NCBI RefSeq assembly: GCF_010894405.1
Contig: NZ_JAAIYA010000042.1
Span: 1 to 64,000 of the forward strand
From: Pyxidicoccus caerfyrddinensis
GTDB lineage: Bacteria; Myxococcota; Myxococcia; Myxococcales; Myxococcaceae
Direction of reading: 5' to 3'
Length of the DNA stretch: 64,000 nt
Each line of letters opens with the position of its first letter. The first letter of the stretch is position 1. Under the pieces are notes generated by a model that saw nothing but the letters and a program-made list of their open reading frames with translations, made no database searches and had not been told where the DNA came from. Both the position numbers and the translations under genes were made by a program. Below are positions 39,366 through 47,232 of the stretch, piece after piece.

Positions 39366-40778
39366 ATGGCAGCCGCACCGCAGCAGGACAGCCCGCGCAT
39401 CGACCAGCTCAGCTCCATCCGGGCGGATGGCTCACGTCTGGCCATCCACCCCTCGGACATCCATGGCCGCTTCATCACCCGGCGGCGGGTGCTGTTCGCG
39501 GTGCTGATGGCCTTCTACGTGGCGCTGCCGCTGGTGGAGGTGGGCGGCCACCCGGCCGTGCACCTGGACGTGGCGGCGCGCCGCTTCTACCTCTTCGGGG
39601 GCACCTACAACGCGCAGGACTTCTGGCGCGTCCTCTTCCTCGTCACGTCCGTGGGCTTCGGCCTGCTGTTCGTCACCGCGTGGCTGGGCCGCGTCTGGTG
39701 CGGCTGGGCGTGTCCGCAGACGGTGTTCCTGGAGGGCGTGTACCGGCCGCTCGAGCGCTTCTTCGACGGGCCTCGCGAGCGGAGGCTGAAGCTGGCGGGC
39801 TCGCCGTGGACGCCGGCCCGGGTGGTGCGGGCGGGGCTGAAGCATGGCGCGTACCTGGGCGTGTCGCTGCTCATCTCCCACGCGGCGCTGAGCCTCTTCG
39901 TGTCCGCGGGCGGGCTGGTGTCCATGGTGGCCGAGGGCCCTGCCGTGTCTCCGGTGGCCTTCGGGTGGGCCATGGCCGTCACCGGCGCGCTGTACTTCAA
40001 CTTCGCGTGGTTTCGCGAGCAGCTCTGCGTGGTGGTGTGTCCCTATGGCCGGCTCCAGTCGGCGATGCAGGACCGGGACTCGCTCATCATCGGCTACGAC
40101 GTGAAGCGCGGAGAGCCTCGCGGGCGGATGCTGAAGGCGAAGCCGGGCGAGGTGGCTCCGCCGCGCGGGGACTGCGTGGATTGCCGCCGGTGCGTCATGG
40201 CGTGCCCCACCGGCATCGACATCCGCAATGGCCTGCAGATGGACTGCCTGGCCTGCGCGCAGTGCGTGGATGCGTGCGACGACGTCATGGACAAGGTGGG
40301 CCGGCCGCGCGGGCTCATCCGGTATGACTCGCTCAACGGATTGGACGGCCAGCCCCGCCGCGTGCTGCGGCCCCGGCTGGTGCTGTATGGCGCGCTGATG
40401 GTGGCGGCCTTCACCGGCCTCACGCTGAGCCTCGTGCAGCGCGTTCCATTCGAGGCCAACCTGCTGCGCTTCCAGGGCACGCCGTACCTCATCGAAGAGG
40501 GCACGGTGCGCAACCAGTTCGAGCTGCACCTGGTGAACAAGAACCCCGGTGAGACGACCTTCACGATTCGCGTGGACAGTCCCGTGCCCGCGCAGGTGGT
40601 GGTGCCCCAGGCGGAGGTGAAGCTGGCCTCGCTGGAGAGCTTCCGTGTGCCGTTGTTCATCACGGTGCAGCGGGAGCGCGTCAGCGGGCCCTTCGTCTTC
40701 ACGGTGGAGGTGAAGGACTCGGCGTCCGGCGAGGTGAAGCGGATGGAAGCGCGGTTCCTGGGGCCGGCGGGCGGGTGA
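39366..40778 (+). CDS. ccoG: CcoG, ferredoxin-type cupric reductase for cbb3 assembly
   Basis: 470 residues. Three to five membrane helices, WLGRVWCGWACPQTVFLEG, VVCPYGRLQSAMQD, and two 4Fe-4S sets CVDCRRCVMACPTGI and CLACAQCVDACDD, followed after the last helix by an Ig-like periplasmic domain (about 360-470). CcoG (RdxA/FixG family) reduces Cu(II) for CcoI. ATG 39366 is 28 bp after ccoP. No ccoH gene follows; a bidirectional terminator ends the cluster. Confidence 0.92.
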   Translation: MAAAPQQDSPRIDQLSSIRADGSRLAIHPSDIHGRFITRRRVLFAVLMAFYVALPLVEVGGHPAVHLDVAARRFYLFGGTYNAQDFWRVLFLVTSVGFGLLFVTAWLGRVWCGWACPQTVFLEGVYRPLERFFDGPRERRLKLAGSPWTPARVVRAGLKHGAYLGVSLLISHAALSLFVSAGGLVSMVAEGPAVSPVAFGWAMAVTGALYFNFAWFREQLCVVVCPYGRLQSAMQDRDSLIIGYDVKRGEPRGRMLKAKPGEVAPPRGDCVDCRRCVMACPTGIDIRNGLQMDCLACAQCVDACDDVMDKVGRPRGLIRYDSLNGLDGQPRRVLRPRLVLYGALMVAAFTGLTLSLVQRVPFEANLLRFQGTPYLIEEGTVRNQFELHLVNKNPGETTFTIRVDSPVPAQVVVPQAEVKLASLESFRVPLFITVQRERVSGPFVFTVEVKDSASGEVKRMEARFLGPAGG

Positions 40779-40801
40779 GCGCTCGCGGAGGGATGGCGAA
40801 A

Positions 40802-40840
40802 GAAAACCCCGGGGCACCTTGCTGGCGCCACGGGGTTTTC
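40802..40840. terminator. Bidirectional intrinsic terminator after ccoG
   Basis: GAAAACCCCG (40802-40811) and CGGGGTTTTC (40831-40840) form a perfect 10-bp stem. A-runs on one side and T-runs on the other make it functional in both directions, between the convergent ccoG and lipoprotein genes. Confidence 0.9.
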
Positions 40841-40877
40841 TCTTCTCAGGTTCTTCTACATGAGAGAGCGCCGGGGC

Positions 40878-41297
40878 TCACTTGGGGACGCAGGACTGGA
40901 ACTCGCAGGTCTCCTTGGCGCCGCAGATGACGGGGCCGCTTCCTCCGGCGCCGGTGCCCTCCTTGCAGCACACCGAGCCCGGCTCCACGCAGCCGTCAGC
41001 GCCGGGACCGCAGTGGATGCACATCAAGCCAGGCTGGCAGATGACGGGGGCGCTTCCTCCGGCGCCGGTGCCCTCCTTGCAGCACACCGTGCCCTTGGGC
41101 TGACAGGAGAGCTCCGAACCACAACTCAGGCACTCCTCACCTTCCTGACATTGAATTTCGCCGCAGTGCGCATTGCCGGTGTCTGGGATCTGGCCGGGGC
41201 CGGTCCCGGTCCCCGTGCACGTGCCGAAACAACCCGGGAGCGAGAGCACCACCGCTCCCAACGCCATCATCAGGTACCGTCGCATCCGCGTCTTCAT
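40878..41297 (-). CDS. Small cysteine-rich lipoprotein with a duplicated module
   Basis: 139 residues. Signal peptide with lipobox LPGC (about residue 23), then 17 further Cys in 115 residues. A module GxVCCKEGTGAGGSxPVIC occurs twice, 38 residues apart, from a recent duplication. Disulfide-rich small lipoproteins of this kind are common on myxobacterial surfaces; I know no function. It is convergent with ccoG and followed by the bidirectional terminator. Confidence 0.75.
   Translation of the reverse strand: MKTRMRRYLMMALGAVVLSLPGCFGTCTGTGTGPGQIPDTGNAHCGEIQCQEGEECLSCGSELSCQPKGTVCCKEGTGAGGSAPVICQPGLMCIHCGPGADGCVEPGSVCCKEGTGAGGSGPVICGAKETCEFQSCVPK
40923..41089. repeat. 53-bp direct repeat inside the Cys-rich lipoprotein gene
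   Basis: 40923-40975 and 41037-41089 match at 52 of 53 bases, 114 bp apart. They encode the repeated VCCKEGTGAGGS module. The near-identity points to a recent in-frame duplication. Confidence 0.85.
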
Positions 41298-41608
41298 GGT
41301 TCCCCCTCATTGGATAGGGCAACGGTCGCCGTTCGCCCGGAGCCACCATGGCTCCCTGTCGATGTAACGAGGGGGGCTGAAGATCTTCCCGCGGCTGCGT
41401 GCCGGGTGGATTCGCATCGCCGTGATACATGCAGACGTAGTGGTTTATACGTAAGTAATTGCCGCAGTCCTTTCAATGCGACGCCCCGTTCGCGAAGGAA
41501 CAAATGCATCTGCGTTGGTCTCCAACGGCAGGGTTCGGCAGTGCTGCCCGGCCAGTGAGTCGTGCTCTAGCGCGACGCATCGGCTGACATTCAGATGGGA
41601 GAAACGCA
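41298..41608. other. 311-bp intergenic region between divergent surface-protein genes
   Basis: It should contain promoters for both flanking genes. A 7-bp perfect hairpin (GGAGCCA 41339-41345, TGGCTCC 41349-41355) lies 42 bp upstream of the lipoprotein gene, and an AT-rich patch (about 41438-41460, TTTATACGTAAGTAATT) could be a promoter. I see no real gene; a 71-codon open frame here has no support. Confidence 0.5.
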
Positions 41609-43111
41609 ATGACACGGAGCGGTATTCTCTTGATGGGAAGTCTGGTTCTGTTCGCGGCGAGCCCGGCGGAAGCTGTCTGCAAGCTGGTCATCAACGTCGA
41701 CAGGACCGGGTCGATGATGTCGACGCGCGCGGACGGGCAGACCAAGTGCCAGGTCTCGCAGAACTCGGTGTTGTTGATCCTCGAGGGCTACTGGCAGGGC
41801 CTCGACTTCAACATCTCGAACCCGGGCCTCGGGTTCACGACGCGCGTGGAGTACGACACCAACTGCCCCGCGGGCCCCAACTACCAGGCCACGGCGAGCA
41901 CGCGGCTCGTGCAGGTGCGCGAGTTCCAGGGCGACGTCATGCAGCCGCTGTGGGTAGGCTTCAAGCCGGTCAACGAGGCCATCCAGTTCATGGTGAACTC
42001 CTCGGGTTGGTACAACACCAGCACCGGCGTCAGCCTGAACAGCTGCCCCGGCGCGGCGACGCCGATGGCGCAGGCAATGTGTCGCGCGGCGCGCCAGTTC
42101 TCGCTGACCCCGCCGGCCGGTGAGTCCCGCATCATCAAGATGACCACCGACGGCCAGGAGAACCACTCGGACATCGTGCCCATCGATGCCGGCGAGACGC
42201 GCTGCCGCAACCCCGGCGACACCGAGCTGACGTGGCGCACCCGGGTGTCGGACGAGTACACGTCGCGCAACATCGTCTCGGACGCGGACCTCTGGAGCGT
42301 CATCAGCGACTTCTCGCTGCGCGGCCCGGCGCCGGAGGAGCGCGAGCGCGTCGCCGAGGCGCGAGGCGACGTCGTGGGCAACGTGGCGCCGCTCACCAGC
42401 CTGAGCCCGTCACCGGACTATGACTTCTTCTCGTCCCTGGCAGTGTCGACGGGCGGCCGGTTCACCTACGTCGAGTCCTCGAAGGCCATCTCCTCCGCGG
42501 CGACGCAGGCCGACAGCGACAACGACGGCATTCCGGACTACCGCGACCAGTGTGTCGGAGCCTGCGCGGCCGATGGGGACCAGGACGGCATTCCCGACGC
42601 CAACGACGTGTGCCCGTTCCTCGACGAGGACGGCCACGCCCCGGCCCGCACGGACGGCTGCCCGGACACCGACTTCGACGGCTTCCGCAACGGCCTCGAC
42701 CAGTGCCCGACGATTGCCGAGGACCTGCTGGCGCCGTACCCGAACGATGGCTGCGCGGCGTCGTCCTGGAGCGCGTCGGGCACGCCGAACCTGAAGACGG
42801 TCGACAACGGCAGCGCCTGCACCAGCCTCAGCGTCACCTCGACGACTGGCGCGGCCTCGGTCGCCAAGCTCAACATCTCCGGCACCCACGCGTACCGCTC
42901 GGTGCTGCGCGGCACGCTGGCCCACAACGGCACCACCGTGGAGGCCTTCCCGATCAACACGTTCGCCGGTGGGTCGGGCACGTTCAGCTTCACCAACCGC
43001 CCCATCGCGATGCCCGCGGGCGCGGCGGCGGGGACGTGGACGCTGTGCATCTACGACACCGACGCCTTCGGTGACACCGGCGTGCTGAACACCTGGTCCA
43101 TCCATAACTGA
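41609..43111 (+). CDS. Exported protein with vWA-like, thrombospondin type-3 and P-domain modules
   Basis: 500 residues. Signal peptide (MTRSGILLMGSLVLFAASPAEA is cut to LMGSLVLFAASPAEA), then a von Willebrand A-like domain starting VINVDRTGSMMS, a DxTGS form of the metal-ion site. Next, about 285-385, thrombospondin type-3 calcium repeats (DSDNDGIPDYRDQC, DGDQDGIPDANDVC, TDFDGFRNGLDQC), and at the C-terminus a proprotein-convertase-like P domain (LNISGTHAYRSVLRG, GTWTLCIYDTDAFGDTG). A calcium-dependent surface or secreted adhesion protein is the most likely role. GGGAG precedes the ATG. Confidence 0.78.
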   Translation: MTRSGILLMGSLVLFAASPAEAVCKLVINVDRTGSMMSTRADGQTKCQVSQNSVLLILEGYWQGLDFNISNPGLGFTTRVEYDTNCPAGPNYQATASTRLVQVREFQGDVMQPLWVGFKPVNEAIQFMVNSSGWYNTSTGVSLNSCPGAATPMAQAMCRAARQFSLTPPAGESRIIKMTTDGQENHSDIVPIDAGETRCRNPGDTELTWRTRVSDEYTSRNIVSDADLWSVISDFSLRGPAPEERERVAEARGDVVGNVAPLTSLSPSPDYDFFSSLAVSTGGRFTYVESSKAISSAATQADSDNDGIPDYRDQCVGACAADGDQDGIPDANDVCPFLDEDGHAPARTDGCPDTDFDGFRNGLDQCPTIAEDLLAPYPNDGCAASSWSASGTPNLKTVDNGSACTSLSVTSTTGAASVAKLNISGTHAYRSVLRGTLAHNGTTVEAFPINTFAGGSGTFSFTNRPIAMPAGAAAGTWTLCIYDTDAFGDTGVLNTWSIHN

Positions 43112-43126
43112 CGCCTGACGAGCGTC

Positions 43127-43156
43127 CGGCGCGGACCGCCACTGCGGTCCGCGCCG
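43127..43156. terminator. Hairpin downstream of the vWA-P-domain gene
   Basis: CGGCGCGGACCGC (43127-43139) and GCGGTCCGCGCCG (43144-43156) are perfect 13-bp arms around the loop CACT, 15 bp after the stop, followed by TCTT. Likely a terminator for the rightward transcript. Confidence 0.75.
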
Positions 43157-43234
43157 TCTTCACCCGGCTCATGGGCAGGGGTGCCATGACGTGAGGGTGC
43201 GCGTGTAGGGCGCAGGCCCGAACCGTGAAGGGCG

Positions 43235-43624
43235 TCAGCGGCGCGGGCGAATCCATCTGACGGCGAGCCAGGTGGCCCCCACTCCCAGCGGAATGAAGAG
43301 CACCGAGAACAGCGCCGCGGTCTCCAGCGCCCTGGCGACCGACTCGCCAAGAAAGACACTCAAGAAGACGATGCCCGTGAGGACGTAGATGAGGACCATC
43401 GCGAGCTGTGCCCGCCACACCGCGCCGGGATGGTACGCGCCGGTGAGCACGGCCGCGGCTCCCACCAGCGCACCCGCGGGCACCGCGCACGCTGCGACCA
43501 TGGGGAGCAAGAAGCCCACCGCGTCGAGGTGCTGGAATTGGAACAACGCGAATAGCGGCCCGGCGATGGCCGTATACAGAATCCCGAGTGCCGCGCCCTT
43601 GGCTGCCCCCAACCCGATGAACAT
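43235..43624 (-). CDS. Small four-helix membrane protein, unknown function
   Basis: 129 residues with four membrane helices (about 8-25, 38-60, 70-90, 98-120) and a short basic C-terminus. I recognise no family. ATG 43624 opens MFIGLGAAKGAALG, directly in the first helix, and lies next to a divergent TPR lipoprotein gene whose ATG is 151 bp away. Confidence 0.65.
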   Translation of the reverse strand: MFIGLGAAKGAALGILYTAIAGPLFALFQFQHLDAVGFLLPMVAACAVPAGALVGAAAVLTGAYHPGAVWRAQLAMVLIYVLTGIVFLSVFLGESVARALETAALFSVLFIPLGVGATWLAVRWIRPRR

Positions 43625-43775
43625 GCATCCTCCCGTGTGAGCGGAAGGATGGACATGGATGCGTTCGCAGTGAGGCTCGCGACGCTGAACGGCTCGTTCC
43701 CGCGGGTGAGCGGTCGTCTGGGTTGGCACGGCGCGCCTGCACCGGGTGGGGGCCTCCGGCTACGATTCGGGCGCC

Positions 43776-44531
43776 ATGTCTCCTCGATGGACCCGTCTCG
43801 CGCTGTCGTGCGCGTTGCTCCTGGCCGGCTGCGCACGCAGTCCCCCGGTCCTGGCCTGTCCCAGGGACGACTACGCAGCGCTGTGCGCCCGGTCGCTCGC
43901 TGAAGGAAACCTGCAAAAAGCGGAGGTCCATTGCGCCATGGCGCAGGAGTTCTCGCCCGAGCGCGCGGACGCGGACACGTGGGCCAACTGGGGCCTCGTC
44001 GCGCTCCTGCAGGGAGACACCGTGAAGGCGAAGCAGCGCCTCCTGCGTGCGCTGCGGTACAACGCGGACCACCTCGAGGCGCAGCGGAACCTGGGCATGA
44101 CCTACCTGGAGGAGGGCGCCTACGCGCAGGCGCTGGAGAGCTTCAAGCGGGCCCTGCGGGTGAATCCGGACGACCTCCATGCGCGCTACCACCTGGGAGT
44201 GACTCTCTTGAAGCTGGACAAGGCGGCGGAGGCCCGGAAGGAATTCAACGCGGTGCTGGCCGTCGACCCCGACGTGGCCAGTGCCCACCAGGAGCTGGCC
44301 GTCCTGGACCACGCGGAGCGGAACCTGGAGGGCGCCTTCCAGCACTTCTCCCGGGCCACGCAGCTCACGCCGGATGCGTTTGACGCCTGGCGGGACCTGG
44401 GTACGGTGCTGCTGGACCTGCGCCGCTTCAGCGAGGCGGAAGCGGCCTTTGGCAACTGCGTGCGTCTGCAGGAGACGGACATCGGCTGCCGCGACGGCCT
44501 GGAGAAGGCCCGGAGCGCGGCAGCTCCGTGA
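43776..44531 (+). CDS. TPR-repeat lipoprotein
   Basis: 251 residues. Lipobox LLAGC near residue 19, then about six tetratricopeptide repeats (for example AEVHCAMAQEFSPERAD, NWGLVALLQGD, EAQRNLGMTYLEEGAY, ARYHLGVTLLKLDKAAEA, AWRDLGTVLLDLRRFSEA). Such proteins act in protein-protein contacts, often in assembly of envelope machines such as type IV pili or motility complexes; no partner is obvious. Convergent with the tail cluster, 33 bp away. Confidence 0.8.
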   Translation: MSPRWTRLALSCALLLAGCARSPPVLACPRDDYAALCARSLAEGNLQKAEVHCAMAQEFSPERADADTWANWGLVALLQGDTVKAKQRLLRALRYNADHLEAQRNLGMTYLEEGAYAQALESFKRALRVNPDDLHARYHLGVTLLKLDKAAEARKEFNAVLAVDPDVASAHQELAVLDHAERNLEGAFQHFSRATQLTPDAFDAWRDLGTVLLDLRRFSEAEAAFGNCVRLQETDIGCRDGLEKARSAAAP

Positions 44532-44564
44532 GCGTCGCGAGACTCCGGGCCGGCCGTCGAGCAG

Positions 44565-45323
44565 CTACGCCCGCCGCACCTCGCGGATGATGCCCGTGGG
44601 CTCGGGCTCTCCCACCGCGACGAGCTGCTCGAGCTCCCCACGGATGAGGAACTCGGCCTGGGCGCGGAAGAATTGCTTCTCGTGGAGCAGCTCGGCGCCG
44701 CGCGCGAGCCCGACGAGCACCATGCTCGGCCGCAGCAGCCGGATGCGGACCCCGGACCCGTTCGAGGCCGGGCCGTCGAGGTTGCCCATGCCCGTGGAGG
44801 CAATCAGCGCCGCGCTCAGCGCGCTCGACAGCAGCGTGTCCGCGGCCCCGGGTTCCTGACTCCAGGCACGGATGATGAGCGGGATGTCACAGGGCGCGCG
44901 TTCGAGGAACCCGGGCGCGCGCTCTCCTCGCAGGAGCGCCACCACGGCGACATCCGCCTGGGCGGGAGGGCGGTAGAAGCGCACGGTGCGGTCCTCCACC
45001 AGGTACTCATCGCCCCGGCGCAGCGGCTGGCCGGGCGGTGACTCGACCTCCACCACCTGTCCCACGGCGCCTTCCGGCAGGACGAAGTCCACCTGCTTCC
45101 CGTTGGCGCGCCAGCGGTGCACCCCGAAGTGGAAGGCGGGCTCGCGGCGGGCCGTCAGGTCCTCTCCCTCGGGCAGCGCCAGCTTCAGGCTCGCCGCGGT
45201 CACCTCGACCAGCTGGGTGACGTCGGCCGCGGGACCCAGGGAAGGGCCAGTGGCCACGTCGACATCGCCCGGCAGCGCGGAGAGGAGCGCGTCATGGAAG
45301 AAGGTTTCGACGGAGACCAGCAT
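44565..45323 (-). CDS. Last gene of the tail cluster; unknown, possibly tail-completion protein
   Basis: 252 residues, alpha/beta, no signal peptide. Features are FFHDALLSALPG at the start, DVTQLVEVTAASLKLALPEG, and a C-terminal half with IPLIIRAWSQEPGAADTLLS and VRIRLLRPSMVLVG. A distal position and mixed fold would suit a tail-terminator or Pvc16-like protein, which closes the sheath end, but the similarity is too weak to claim. It follows the beta-rich gene by 13 bp, so it belongs to the same transcript. Confidence 0.5.
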   Translation of the reverse strand: MLVSVETFFHDALLSALPGDVDVATGPSLGPAADVTQLVEVTAASLKLALPEGEDLTARREPAFHFGVHRWRANGKQVDFVLPEGAVGQVVEVESPPGQPLRRGDEYLVEDRTVRFYRPPAQADVAVVALLRGERAPGFLERAPCDIPLIIRAWSQEPGAADTLLSSALSAALIASTGMGNLDGPASNGSGVRIRLLRPSMVLVGLARGAELLHEKQFFRAQAEFLIRGELEQLVAVGEPEPTGIIREVRRA

Positions 45324-45336
45324 GGCGGGCGCAACC

Positions 45337-47022
45337 TCAGGACGGCTGGAAGAGCGGGTAGGTGTCGCTCCGGGGGCTCGTCACGCGAAGCTCGGAGAGG
45401 GTGAGCTCCCCGGCGGTCCGGGAGCGGACGACGACCTCGAGCGCGGGCGCGGGGCCCGTCGCGGGGGCACCGGGAGGGGGCAGGTCCGCGAGCACGCGCT
45501 CGTCCAGGCTGACGCGCCCTTCGGCGTCGGGCTTCACGGCGAGCTGGCGCGAGCCCCAGCGCAGCAACACCTGCGGCGGTGAAGGCGGCTCGGTGGCCGA
45601 GGCGAGCAGTCGCGGGCGGCTGTAGGCCCAGGGGACACTGCTCGTGCCTCCCGTCGCGGGCACCTCACGCTCCAGCCAGGGGCCGGTGTCCTCGGCGCGG
45701 TAGAGCGCGGCGCGCGGCGCCAGTCCTCCATTCGCGGGAACGGTCGCCGCGTCCCCAAGGCTCCAGAGCACGCTCCCCTGCGTGACGGTGAGCACCGCCC
45801 ACCAATTCGTCTTCTCGTCGAGCACAACGGGCCTGGGCAGCTCGAAGGAGACCCAGCGCGGGGCCCAGGGCGCGTTGCCCTGCTCCTCGAGCGCGAGCTC
45901 CACGGCGACGCCCAGGGGCACCTTGCCCGGCCGGCTAAACTCATCCGGGAAGAGGGTCAGCGTGCCCTGGACGGAGCGGGTGAGGGGACGCAGGTGGAGG
46001 TCGAGGCCGGCGAGCGCGCCGCCCCCCTCGGGAGGGGAGAACGCCTGCGCCGCGGCCCAACCCTCGCCACACCGGTGCGCCTGCGCGGGTTGGGCGGGTG
46101 GTTGGGGCGCGAGGGGGATGCTCTCACCGCGCGGCTGGTAGCGCGTGAGGAACCGGACCTCTCGCAGGGGCCTGTCCGGTGGCACCTCGATGCGGCCCAC
46201 GCCCTCTCCATCCGTGGAGAGCGGCAGGGTGAGCGAGTCACCGCCGGGACTCCACTTCCGGGTGAGCACGGCGGTGTCCAGGGTGAGGGCGAGCCTCCGG
46301 AGCCGCGAGGGCGCGGAGGAGCGGAGCGTGAGGGTGACAGGGCCGCCGCGCAGGCTGGCGGGCCAGGCCCGCTGGAGCGCGGCGCGCAGCTCGTCCCGCA
46401 GCGTCAGCTCCTGGAGGGGCAGGAGCGGCATCGCGTGGTGGAAGAAGAGCTGCTCCGGCTCGATGAGGGCCGTCAGGTCCGGAGGCCGGGCGGAGGCCTT
46501 CACTACCAGCTCCGACACCACGGTGGCGGTGGTCTTCTTGGTGGGGTCCGGAGGCATGGGATTGGCCGGAGCCACGAAGAACTCCACCATCAGCCGGCTG
46601 GCCATGATTCCGGGCAGGGCCTGCCCGGTGCCCCCCAGCGTGGCGGTGCTGCCGGGAGTGGGCGGGAACCACGGGCCTCCCTCGGCGACACTGACGCGTC
46701 CCTCCTTGCCCGTCTCGGAGGTCTTGACCTGCAGGAACGTCAACGGGCGGCGTGCGCCCCAGTCGAGGCTGATCCAATTGATGGCTGTGTTGGCGGGCGC
46801 GGGCCCAGGCCCCAGGCTGGTGGCGACGGTGGCCGTCGGCGGGAGGTCCACCAGCACGTCATCCCCCGGGGCCTGGAGGGTGAGCGAGGCGCGCAAGAGC
46901 TCCACGTCGGCGGGCACGTCGAGCGCCACGGAGAGGCCGGAGGGGTCCACCGGCGCGGTGGGGCCCGCGGGCACCGCCTTGCCGCCATACTTCAACGTGG
47001 CTCCGACGCGCGCGTCGCCCAT
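45337..47022 (-). CDS. Large beta-rich protein of the tail cluster, probable fibre or surface component
   Basis: 561 residues with no signal peptide or membrane helix. Predicted almost wholly beta: several repeated sandwich-like blocks, with long Pro/Ala linkers between them (about residues 105-130, 300-330). Its place right after the S74 fibre gene and a coiled-coil peptide suggests a receptor-binding or fibre-tip role, but I recognise no domain. Gaps of 3 and 13 bp connect it to its neighbours. Confidence 0.5.
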   Translation of the reverse strand: MGDARVGATLKYGGKAVPAGPTAPVDPSGLSVALDVPADVELLRASLTLQAPGDDVLVDLPPTATVATSLGPGPAPANTAINWISLDWGARRPLTFLQVKTSETGKEGRVSVAEGGPWFPPTPGSTATLGGTGQALPGIMASRLMVEFFVAPANPMPPDPTKKTTATVVSELVVKASARPPDLTALIEPEQLFFHHAMPLLPLQELTLRDELRAALQRAWPASLRGGPVTLTLRSSAPSRLRRLALTLDTAVLTRKWSPGGDSLTLPLSTDGEGVGRIEVPPDRPLREVRFLTRYQPRGESIPLAPQPPAQPAQAHRCGEGWAAAQAFSPPEGGGALAGLDLHLRPLTRSVQGTLTLFPDEFSRPGKVPLGVAVELALEEQGNAPWAPRWVSFELPRPVVLDEKTNWWAVLTVTQGSVLWSLGDAATVPANGGLAPRAALYRAEDTGPWLEREVPATGGTSSVPWAYSRPRLLASATEPPSPPQVLLRWGSRQLAVKPDAEGRVSLDERVLADLPPPGAPATGPAPALEVVVRSRTAGELTLSELRVTSPRSDTYPLFQPS

Positions 47023-47025
47023 GGT

Positions 47026-47232
47026 TCAGCGGACCGCCTTCGGCAGGTCCGTCACGTTGTCCGCGGGCTGCTCGTGCGCCAGCAGCTCCTGGATGACCTG
47101 CATGGCGCCCTCGATGCGCAGCAGCGTGGTGGTGAGCTGGTTCCGCTTCGCATCCAGCTCCGCGAGCATCTTCTGTCCGGACTCGTACTCGGACTTGAGG
47201 GCATTGAGGCGCTGCTCGAGGGCGTTCTTCAT
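47026..47232 (-). CDS. 68-residue coiled-coil protein following the fibre gene
   Basis: ATGA overlap with the upstream fibre gene. Nearly the whole protein is a heptad-rich helix (LEQRLNALKSEYESGQK, LAELDAKRNQLTTTLLR), so a parallel coiled coil is likely. Small coiled-coil proteins beside fibre genes often act as fibre-assembly chaperones or as connectors. A longer frame upstream is open but runs through the fibre gene. Confidence 0.6.
   Translation of the reverse strand: MKNALEQRLNALKSEYESGQKMLAELDAKRNQLTTTLLRIEGAMQVIQELLAHEQPADNVTDLPKAVR

Noticed and set aside
41294..41509. 71-residue protein between the surface-protein genes
   Set aside because: No ribosome-binding site and no recognisable composition; it also runs over the start of the lipoprotein gene.
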